Positions 1 through 5,159 of a DNA stretch of 5,159 nucleotides are shown here, piece by piece. This DNA is from Candidatus Babelota bacterium. GTDB taxonomy: Bacteria; JAGOBX01. The notes beneath the pieces were generated by a model. The model was not told where the DNA came from. It saw only the letters and a program-made list of their open reading frames with translations, and did no database searches. Both the position numbers and the translations under genes were made by a program. Numbering within the stretch: the first letter of the stretch is position 1; each line of letters opens with the position of its first letter. The stretch is taken from positions 1 to 5,159 of the forward strand of contig JAGOBX010000295.1 of the NCBI GenBank assembly GCA_017999075.1. The letters are read 5' to 3'.

Positions 1-22
1 TTCTTTCCCAATAAATCCACAT
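1..22 (-). CDS. possible 5' end of a leftward gene, cut by the window edge
   Basis: On the minus strand an ATG at 22-20 opens a frame reading MWIYWER before the window ends. A good ribosome binding site, GAGAGG, lies at 35-30, seven bases upstream of the ATG. It would be the next gene after the ArsR remnant on the same strand. ArsR-type repressors are often followed by a metal or arsenic permease or related gene, but seven residues cannot identify a product. The call rests only on the start codon, the Shine-Dalgarno sequence and the position. Confidence 0.3.
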
Positions 23-78
23 AAAATTACCTCTCAATCATTTAACCAGTATTAAGCATTAGCAAAATCTTGGTTTCT

Positions 79-119
79 GAAGTTTTCGAAATTTCACATA
101 AAAAACAATAGAAAACTTC
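79..119. repeat. 9-bp inverted repeat in the leftward intergenic spacer
   Basis: GAAGTTTTC at 79-87 is exactly complementary to GAAAACTTC at 111-119, with 23 bases between. It lies between the terminator of the ArsR remnant and the possible start at 22. It could be a hairpin in the leader of the next leftward gene or an operator. In such AT-rich DNA it could also be chance. Confidence 0.3.
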
Positions 120-120
120 T

Positions 121-146
121 AAAAATCCGAACGTATAGTTCGGATT
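121..146 (-). terminator. intrinsic terminator for the ArsR-remnant transcript
   Basis: AATCCGAAC (124-132) and GTTCGGATT (138-146) form a perfect 9-bp stem with a 5-base loop. Read leftwards, the stem is followed directly by T residues (TTTTT across 125-121, the first two belonging to the stem). It lies about 45 bases after the stop codon of the ArsR remnant, as expected for its terminator. Read rightwards there is no T-tract after the stem, so a leftward terminator is the better reading. The T-run is short, so efficiency may be modest. Confidence 0.6.
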
Positions 147-189
147 CAATTACTTATTGACATTTAACCCAATAATTTATCAAAAAAAT

Positions 190-523
190 TTATTTACATT
201 TCAAACACGCTTTTTGCTTTTTTATAGAAGCTTCAATAACGCCATCTATACAATCTAAAAATTTCATCACGCATTTTGTCTTAAAGTTTATATAATCCAT
301 CAGAATCCATTTTTGTGCTCATACAATTCACGCATTTTTCAAAACAAGCAAGTGTTTTGATATTATAGATTTCTCACAATCTACAATCAAACAGAGTGAA
401 TAACTCTGAAAACAATTGGTCTTTCTCATTAAATTTAAACACTTCAATTATAATGCACCGCGCCGGATGCGCCATTGTTTTGATTATCTCGTTTCTTACT
501 TTGGCTGATTCATATTTATTCAT
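190..523 (-). pseudogene. degraded ArsR/SmtB-family winged-helix repressor
   Basis: The minus strand from ATG 523-521 to TAA 192-190 has the length of an ArsR-family repressor (about 110 codons), but no single frame is open. Segment 1 (523-374) begins MNKYESAKVRNEII, continues through the family hallmark TMAHPARC and ends at a TGA (376-374). Segment 2 (375-322, next frame) gives the DNA-recognition helix EKSIISKHLLVLKNA, then a TGA (330-328) where the family has the Gly of 'AGIV'. Segment 3 (from 319, first frame again) gives STKMDSDGL, the wing hairpin. Segment 4 (about 290 to 190, second frame) gives FKTKCVMKFLDCIDGV and ends in a Cys-rich CLKCK tail. At least three frame changes plus stops make this a pseudogene rather than one sequencing error. 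Where ArsR proteins carry the metal-sensing C-x-C-E-L, this one reads LFSEL. An AAGG Shine-Dalgarno sequence (533-530) and the promoter remain. Family assignment is by remembered motif similarity. Confidence 0.8.
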
Positions 524-566
524 TTTTTACCTTAACCGTAAATAATAAACCATTTTATTGTTGGCA

Positions 567-595
567 ATTTTACCATTGATTTATAATTTTGTCAA
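567..595 (-). promoter_or_regulatory. sigma-70-type promoter of the ArsR remnant
   Basis: On the minus strand a perfect -35 TTGACA (595-590) is followed after 17 bases by TAAAAT (572-567), a five-of-six match to the -10 consensus. Transcription would start near 560, leaving a short leader before the ATG at 523. This is the best promoter match in the window, yet it drives a dead reading frame. Loss of the repressor may be recent, or the promoter may still feed the gene to the left. Confidence 0.65.
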
Positions 596-680
596 GAATT
601 TTTTCTGGTATATTTTTAATAATTTAGATTTTTGATGTTATTCTTTACCGAAAACAAGTTATATAACAGAAATGTTTCCA

Positions 681-715
681 AATGGCAGTTCTGCCATTGT
701 GGCAGTTCTGGCATT
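681..715. repeat. tandem palindromic elements, candidate operator
   Basis: TGGCAGTTCTGCCATT (683-698) and TGGCAGTTCTGGCATT (700-715) are direct repeats offset by 17 bases and differing at one of 16 positions. The first copy is a perfect inverted repeat, AATGGCA-GTTC-TGCCATT (681-698). A second inverted repeat, CTGCCA-TTG-TGGCAG (691-705), spans the junction. These are among the few GC-containing blocks in an otherwise AT-dominated spacer, and they lie just upstream of a candidate promoter for the operon. Repeated dyads of this size suggest binding by a dimeric regulator or alternative RNA hairpins. The regulator is unknown. Confidence 0.6.
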
Positions 716-751
716 TTTTGCGAATTTTATATCTGGAATATAAAAAAAATA

Positions 752-780
752 TTGACAACATGAATTATTACAATTAATCT
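752..780 (+). promoter_or_regulatory. candidate sigma-70-type promoter of the operon
   Basis: A perfect TTGACA (752-757) is followed after 17 bases by TAATCT (775-780), only a three-of-six match to the -10 consensus. Transcription would start near 787, giving a leader of about 90 bases before the permease ATG. The tandem palindromes end 36 bases upstream of the -35 box, a place where an activator could act. The -10 box is weak, which fits a regulated promoter, but the call may be wrong. Confidence 0.4.
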
Positions 781-878
781 GAAAATACCTATTTTAAATT
801 TTTAGATTAAAAATAAATTGTTAAATACGGTTATTATTAAAATATTGCAATAATAAAAAAGTTAAGGAGTTATCGGTT

Positions 879-2591
879 ATGCCTAAAAAACCTATAAATC
901 TTATATATGGAGTTGATGATAAACCACCTTTTTTTACGCTTTTATTATTGGGAATTCAGCATACTTTTGTGTTTTTTATTTCGCTGATACTGCCTTTGAT
1001 AATAATCAAAGAGCTTGGTGATTCAATAACTCCTGAGATTGGCCGCAGTTTTTTAAGTTTATCTTTGATTGCCGGAGGAATCGTTACCATTTTACAGGCA
1101 ATGCGGGGCAGAATAGGATCAGGTTATTTGTGTTCCGGGCTTTGCGGACCTTCATATTTAGATTCTTCAAAACAGGCTGCTGCAGCCGGAGGATTGCCTT
1201 TGATTTTCGGCATGACAATGATAGCAGGATTGTTTGAAACATTTTTTTCCAGAATAATGCATAAATTCAAATATCTTTTTCCTACTGAAGTAACCGGAGT
1301 AATAGTTACTATGGTAGGTATTGTGGTTATCCCTATTTCAATAAAAAATTTTTTTGGTGTTACAGATAATAATATTAATATTGATCCTGCCTCAGTAAAA
1401 GTTTCTGTAATTACATTACTGGTAATGGCTGCACTGAGTGTATTTGGAAAGGGTAAAATTAAATTGTTTGGCGCATTGATAGGTATGATAACAGGTTATG
1501 CTGCAGCATACTATTTCGGAATATTGACAAACACTCATATTCGTTCAATAATTGAAACTGATTTTTTTGATATTCCTGCTGTAAGTCATATAAGATGGGC
1601 ATTTGATTTTTCAATGATTATTCCGTTTTTTGTGGCAACATTGTGTTCGACTTTTAAAACAGTGGGAGATATTGTTACATGTCAGAAAATTAATGATTCG
1701 GAATGGCGGAGAGCAGATATGAAATCGCTTTCAGGAGGGATCCTTGCTGATGGGTTTGGTGGAATTATTCCTGGAATAATAGGCGGTTTCGGTCAATCTA
1801 CGTCTTCAACCAATATCGGATTATCAGTCGGCACAGCAGCAACAAGCAGATATATAGCTTTTGTACAAGGTGTTATTTTAATTTTACTCGCTTTTTTTTC
1901 TCAGCTTGCTCAGATTTTTTTGATAATGCCTGAACCTGTTATGGGCGCTACACTTATTTTTTCAGTTGCTTTTATGATAGTTTCAGGCATTCAGATTATA
2001 ACCTCAAGAATGCTTGATACACGCAAAATTTTTATAATAGGAATTTCAATAATTTTGGGATTGAGCGTGGATGCTGTTCCTGGAATATATAACGGAATAC
2101 ATTCTTGGATAAGACCTGTGTTCGGTTCGTCATTGTCGCTTGCTGCTGTTACAGCTATTTTTCTGAATATTATATTCAGAATAGGAATTTCAAAAGAAAA
2201 AAAAATAACTATTGAATCTGGTGAAGATAATTCTGAAAAAATATCGGAATTTACTGAAGAACAGGGGAAAATATGGGGCGCGCGTTATGAAGTTATTAGA
2301 AAATTATCGGTTTCTCTTCAGGAATTTTCAGATGTTTCTGATTTAATTGAATTAACGGATAATAAAATAAATATTGAAATCAGATATGATGAATTCAATA
2401 TTGATGCGTATATTTATTACAAAGGAGAAAAATTTGAACTGCCGGATAAAAAGCCTGACAAAGAAGAAATAAAAAAAGATTTATCAGCATCCCTTAGATT
2501 ATCCGGATATTTTATAAAAAATTATGCAGACAACGCATCTTTTTCAGAAAAGGACGGATATACTGTCTTACATTTGCATTTTGAACATTAA
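879..2591 (+). CDS. divergent SLC23/NCS2-type permease with RsbW-like C-terminal tail
   Basis: This is an inner-membrane transporter of the nucleobase/ascorbate (NCS2, SLC23) family with a soluble extension. Residues 1-435 form the membrane core, about 14 segments including two half-helices. The TM1 Gln-His pair is at 27-28, the GGILADG motif with Asp291 at 286-292, and the STNIG motif with Asn312 at 310-314, followed by the usual SRY (323-325). The position normally held by the substrate-binding Glu of E-x-x-G-D (TM8) is Lys260 in KTVGD, and the usual Gln before the conserved Asn is Thr311. The TM3 region (81-100) is Cys/Ser rich and contains Asp95 and Lys98. These changes argue against assuming uracil or xanthine transport. 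Residues 440-570 are a cytosolic tail, absent from UraA and XanQ, with a helix-strand-strand-helix-strand layout suggesting a degenerate HATPase. The start is supported by AAGGAG (864-869) nine bases upstream and by the family-typical N-terminus. First gene of a three-gene operon with a PP2C and a STAS protein. Confidence 0.9.
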   Translation: MPKKPINLIYGVDDKPPFFTLLLLGIQHTFVFFISLILPLIIIKELGDSITPEIGRSFLSLSLIAGGIVTILQAMRGRIGSGYLCSGLCGPSYLDSSKQAAAAGGLPLIFGMTMIAGLFETFFSRIMHKFKYLFPTEVTGVIVTMVGIVVIPISIKNFFGVTDNNINIDPASVKVSVITLLVMAALSVFGKGKIKLFGALIGMITGYAAAYYFGILTNTHIRSIIETDFFDIPAVSHIRWAFDFSMIIPFFVATLCSTFKTVGDIVTCQKINDSEWRRADMKSLSGGILADGFGGIIPGIIGGFGQSTSSTNIGLSVGTAATSRYIAFVQGVILILLAFFSQLAQIFLIMPEPVMGATLIFSVAFMIVSGIQIITSRMLDTRKIFIIGISIILGLSVDAVPGIYNGIHSWIRPVFGSSLSLAAVTAIFLNIIFRIGISKEKKITIESGEDNSEKISEFTEEQGKIWGARYEVIRKLSVSLQEFSDVSDLIELTDNKINIEIRYDEFNIDAYIYYKGEKFELPDKKPDKEEIKKDLSASLRLSGYFIKNYADNASFSEKDGYTVLHLHFEH

Positions 2592-2618
2592 CAATTATTT
2601 TTAAAATTTAAATTTGAT

Positions 2619-4643
2619 ATGTTTAGAACTAAGATAATTGTTCTTATAATACTGATTCTGTTGACAAGTTCTATTGGAATAATGGTGTTTACGAATTTTG
2701 CAGTCAAAGATTCAGTTAATAATATTACTGAAAATAGTTCTATAAACTACCTGCATTTGATTAAATTGAATATTGAAAACGAATATAACAGCATTTTGTT
2801 TCAGAAAGAATATGCGCTTGCCAGATATAAGGAACAATTAAAAAATGTTACCAACCTTGCCATAGAACATATTGATAATTACTGGCAATTGTATAAAAAA
2901 GGAAAATATTCCGAAAAAATAGCGAAAGATATGGCCGCAGAATCATTAAAAAATTTTCGATATGGAAATAACGATTATTTTTTTGCCTATACTCTTGATT
3001 TGTTTAATATATCTCATCCGGACTCTAATATATATAAACATAATTTATCAGATTATCAGGATGTTAAAGGTAATTATGTAATACGGGAAATGAAAAAAAA
3101 ATTGACTGAAAATGACAGCGGATACTTATCATTTTGGTATATTAGACTGGGGGAAACTGAACCGGTAGAAAAATTATGTTATCTGACTTTATATAAAAAA
3201 TGGAATTGGATGGTAGGGACAGGGGTTTATATAGGAGATGTTGTAAAAGATTATGATAAGCGTATGCAGAGTGTAATGGAAGAATTAACCTCAACTTTTT
3301 CAAAGATTAAAATAGGAAAGACAGGATACTTTTTTTTGTTTGATGAAAATAAAAAAATACTGATACATCCTGCGTTTAATGTGAAAAAATTATCTGATTT
3401 TAAGAATCCTGATTCTGGATTAGAACATATGGATGAACTTATTAAAGCTTCTGAAACTCCGGATAAACCTTATATTTATTATTGTGATAAACCAGGTTTT
3501 GAAGGTAAATTTTTAGTAAAATCTTATGTTATAAAATTTAAACCTTTAAATTGGTATATATGTTCATCGGTTTATCAGGATGAACTTGATGAGCCTTTGA
3601 AAAATATCAGGAATAATCAGATGATTATTACGTTTATTATTGTATCTATGAGTATAATAATTTCGTTTTTACTTGTCAACAGAGTTACTAAATCATTGAA
3701 AATTTTAACCAATTACGCTACCAAGCTGTCTTCGTCTGAATTTTCAATGTTATCGAGTATAGATAAAGAAATTATTGGAATCGGAAAAAGCGTTAAAGAT
3801 GAAGTCAGTGAATTATCTGCAGCTTTTTCTTTTATGATTAATTCTTTGAAAAATCATATTGAAAAATTGAAGGAAACAACATCATTGAATGAACGGATAA
3901 AAAGTGAATTGAGAATAGCTTCGGAAATACAGAATTCTATGCTGCCTAATCCGCCTGAAATGACAACTGAAAAATTTGAAATTATGGCGAAAATAATACC
4001 TGCCGCAGAAGTAGGAGGAGATTTATATGATTTTTTTTATATTGACGATAACAGAATATGTTTTTTAATTGGAGATATTTCAGATAAAGGAGTTCCGGCT
4101 GCGCTGTTTATGTCTAAAACTAAAACTGCTTTGCGCCTTATTACTTATTCTGTATATAAATTGAATAATGAAATATCCCCTTCGGAAATACTTAAAGCTC
4201 TTAATGCAGAACTTATACAAAATAACGAAATAAAAATGTTTGCAACAATGTTTCTTGCGATTTATGATTTGAGAACAGGTAAGTTGGTTTTTTCTAATGC
4301 AGGACACAATTTACCAATTATAATATCTTCTCAGATTGAATTCTTAAAAAAAACTAAGGGTATTCCTTTAGGAATAAAAGATAAAAGTGAATATTCGGAT
4401 GGTATAATAAATCTTATAAAAGGCGATTGTTTATTGCTTTATACAGATGGAATAACTGAATCTATGAATAATTTAGAAGATTTTTTCGGAGAAAAAAGAT
4501 TGTTGGAATTTTTTAACAGTTTGGATTTGAAAAATAAATCTTTAAAATTTTTAATAGAAAAATTGCTTGTTTGCGTTAATGATTTTTCTGCTGGATGCGC
4601 GCAATCAGATGATATAGCGCTTCTTGCTTTCAGAAGAATATGA
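2619..4643 (+). CDS. Cache-HAMP-SpoIIE PP2C-type serine phosphatase
   Basis: This is a membrane-bound receptor phosphatase of the RsbU/SpoIIE type, predicted to dephosphorylate a STAS antagonist, most simply the one encoded next. An N-terminal membrane anchor spans about 5-25. The periplasmic part has two Cache_2-like modules: residues about 110-208 (RYGNNDYFFAY, then HPD, ending WNWMVGTGVYIGDV) and about 230-320 (GKTGYFFLFDENKKILIHP, ending NWYICSSVY). The second membrane segment is about 334-353. HAMP covers about 354-415 and runs into a coiled linker ending in SEIQNSMLP (435-443). The phosphatase domain (about 455-674) keeps its metal ligands: GGD with Asp468, GDISDKG with Asp486, YTDG with Asp610, and DD at 664-665. 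SNAGHNLP (559-566) is also conserved. It should therefore be active. The gene begins 27 bases after the permease stop with no recognisable Shine-Dalgarno sequence, unlike its neighbours. The ATG is supported by the signal-anchor that starts at once. Confidence 0.93.
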   Translation: MFRTKIIVLIILILLTSSIGIMVFTNFAVKDSVNNITENSSINYLHLIKLNIENEYNSILFQKEYALARYKEQLKNVTNLAIEHIDNYWQLYKKGKYSEKIAKDMAAESLKNFRYGNNDYFFAYTLDLFNISHPDSNIYKHNLSDYQDVKGNYVIREMKKKLTENDSGYLSFWYIRLGETEPVEKLCYLTLYKKWNWMVGTGVYIGDVVKDYDKRMQSVMEELTSTFSKIKIGKTGYFFLFDENKKILIHPAFNVKKLSDFKNPDSGLEHMDELIKASETPDKPYIYYCDKPGFEGKFLVKSYVIKFKPLNWYICSSVYQDELDEPLKNIRNNQMIITFIIVSMSIIISFLLVNRVTKSLKILTNYATKLSSSEFSMLSSIDKEIIGIGKSVKDEVSELSAAFSFMINSLKNHIEKLKETTSLNERIKSELRIASEIQNSMLPNPPEMTTEKFEIMAKIIPAAEVGGDLYDFFYIDDNRICFLIGDISDKGVPAALFMSKTKTALRLITYSVYKLNNEISPSEILKALNAELIQNNEIKMFATMFLAIYDLRTGKLVFSNAGHNLPIIISSQIEFLKKTKGIPLGIKDKSEYSDGIINLIKGDCLLLYTDGITESMNNLEDFFGEKRLLEFFNSLDLKNKSLKFLIEKLLVCVNDFSAGCAQSDDIALLAFRRI

Positions 4644-4664
4644 AAAAAAGGAGTTGGATATAAT

Positions 4665-5006
4665 ATGGAAATTATTGAATATAGAAACGGAGATATTTTG
4701 GTTATGAGTTTGACAGGGAAACTTAATTCGTTAACAGCTGATTATTTTGAAAAAAAATTAATGGATCATTTGGCTTCAGGTTCAAAAAAGATAATTATTG
4801 ATTTAAAAAAACTTGATTTTTTAAGCAGCAGAGGAATAAGAATTTTTTATAAAGCATATGAATTTATTCAAAAATCAAATGATTGCAGAATAGTATTTTC
4901 AGAAGTTAATTCTGATATAAAAAAAGTATTTGAACTTGTTGAACTTGAAAATGATTTTCCTGTTTATCCTGAAGTTGATTCTGCGATAAAAAATGGATTT
5001 AATTAA
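4665..5006 (+). CDS. STAS-domain anti-sigma factor antagonist (RsbV/SpoIIAA-like)
   Basis: This is a single STAS domain of 113 residues, the usual length for RsbV/SpoIIAA-type switch proteins. The order is strand (2-7), strand (10-18), the LTGKLNSLTA turn (16-25), helix (25-38), strand (42-46), then LDFLSSRGIRIFYKAY (50-65), the phospho-loop and following helix. The second Ser of L-S-S-R-G, Ser55, has the S-x-G spacing of the RsbV phospho-serine and is the likely switch residue. The preceding Asp of the classical D-S-x-G is replaced by Ser54, as in many 'SSAG' STAS proteins. In known systems the unphosphorylated form binds an anti-sigma kinase and a PP2C enzyme regenerates it. Here the PP2C gene ends 21 bases upstream. 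AAGGAG (4648-4653) lies 11 bases before the ATG. The output partner is not in the window unless it is the permease tail. Confidence 0.9.
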   Translation: MEIIEYRNGDILVMSLTGKLNSLTADYFEKKLMDHLASGSKKIIIDLKKLDFLSSRGIRIFYKAYEFIQKSNDCRIVFSEVNSDIKKVFELVELENDFPVYPEVDSAIKNGFN

Positions 5007-5159
5007 ATATTTATATAAAAAAACAACTAATTCTTCAGTATTTATTTAAATAAAAAAATTAAAAGTTAAAAAAATTTATCCACTTGACTTTCCTATCAAA
5101 AATAAATAAAAATAATATCTTGATAATAAAAGGATTAAATAAATAATTTAAAATATGCC
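5007..5159. other. AT-only spacer downstream of the operon
   Basis: No terminator with a GC-containing stem and T-tract is visible after the STAS gene. AT-only palindromes occur at 5004-5013 (TAAATATTTA, overlapping the stop codon) and 5041-5054 (TTTATTTAAATAAA). TTGACT (5084-5089) with TAAAAA 17 bases on (5107-5112) could be a weak promoter for a gene beyond the right edge. An ATG at 5155-5157 could be its start, but the only purine-rich stretch, AAGGA near 5130-5134, is about 20 bases away, so that start is doubtful. Confidence 0.4.

Larger units (their letters stand above)
524..878. other. divergent control region between the ArsR remnant and the operon
   Basis: No convincing gene lies in these 355 bases. 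From left to right they hold the leftward promoter (567-595), a 10-bp palindrome GTTATATAAC (658-667), two tandem palindromic elements (681-715), a candidate rightward promoter (752-780), AT-only inverted repeats at 798-814 and 831-856, and the ribosome binding site of the permease (864-869). The AT-only repeats (ATTTTTA/TAAAAAT with a 3-base loop; TTATTATT/AATAATAA with a 10-base loop) would be weak hairpins and may be chance. No purine riboswitch core or tRNA-like element was seen. Confidence 0.6.

Noticed and set aside
1-523. Insertion sequence or mobile-element remnant as the cause of the ArsR disruption
   Set aside because: The broken gene has near-normal length with small indels and substitutions. 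No terminal inverted repeats, target duplications or transposase fragments are visible.
700-722. TGGCA followed by TTTTTTGC resembling a sigma-54 promoter
   Set aside because: The GG (710-711) and GC (720-721) are 8 bases apart, while sigma-54 sites need about 10. No other GG/GC pair in the tandem elements has the right spacing on either strand.
672-743. 23-codon hydrophobic reading frame (MFPNGSSAIVAVLAFF...)
   Set aside because: No Shine-Dalgarno sequence precedes it, and it simply runs across the tandem palindromes, whose 17-base period is not a multiple of three. It is better explained as a chance frame in a regulatory element.
787-878. Leader of the permease gene examined for a purine riboswitch or PyrR site
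   Set aside because: No conserved purine-riboswitch core or PyrR hairpin could be found. The leader is nearly all A and T with only weak AT stems.
4080-4307. 75-codon open frame on the minus strand inside the phosphatase gene
   Set aside because: It lies opposite the conserved PP2C domain, has Cys/Lys/Phe-rich composition with no recognisable motif, and is an antisense shadow.
5007-5060. AT-only palindromes after the STAS gene as an operon terminator
   Set aside because: The stems contain no G or C and are not followed by a T-tract on either strand, so I did not call a terminator.

Overview
The window is very AT-rich and comes from a bacterium. The main genes are typical of a Gram-negative or deltaproteobacterial-like (Desulfobacterota) genome: a divergent SLC23/NCS2 permease, a Cache-HAMP-SpoIIE phosphatase and an ArsR-type repressor remnant. 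This taxonomic guess rests only on composition and remembered family resemblance, so it is weak.

Layout. Positions 1-523 read leftwards. They hold a possible first few codons of a gene running off the left edge (1-22), a short hairpin terminator (121-146) and a decayed ArsR-family repressor gene (190-523), broken by three frame changes and in-frame stops. Its promoter, with TTGACA and TAAAAT 17 bases apart, still looks intact. Positions 524-878 are a 355-base divergent control region. It contains the leftward promoter, a tandem pair of palindromic TGGCAGTTCTGCCA-like elements and a candidate rightward promoter. Positions 879-5006 are a compact three-gene rightward operon. Positions 5007-5159 are AT-only spacer leading towards the next gene.

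The operon encodes (i) an SLC23/NCS2 transporter with a soluble C-terminal tail of about 130 residues, (ii) a membrane-anchored PP2C/SpoIIE phosphatase with two extracellular Cache modules and a HAMP relay, and (iii) a free-standing STAS protein of the anti-sigma-factor-antagonist type. A PP2C phosphatase next to a STAS protein is the core of an RsbU/RsbV-style partner switch. The normal third partner, an RsbW-type HATPase kinase/anti-sigma factor, is absent as a separate gene. The permease tail has a layout suggestive of a degenerate RsbW-like HATPase fold, with the catalytic N-box Asn and the D-x-G Asp replaced.

The most interesting reading is therefore a transporter-coupled partner switch. 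In it the permease carries a pseudo-kinase-like STAS-binding tail, the Cache-PP2C senses an extracellular ligand (perhaps the transported solute), and the STAS protein links the two. The transporter also lacks the usual substrate-binding Glu (Lys260 instead) and the usual Gln (Thr311 instead), so it may not carry nucleobases. The three proteins and their order are read directly from the sequence. The fold of the tail and the coupling model are inference.
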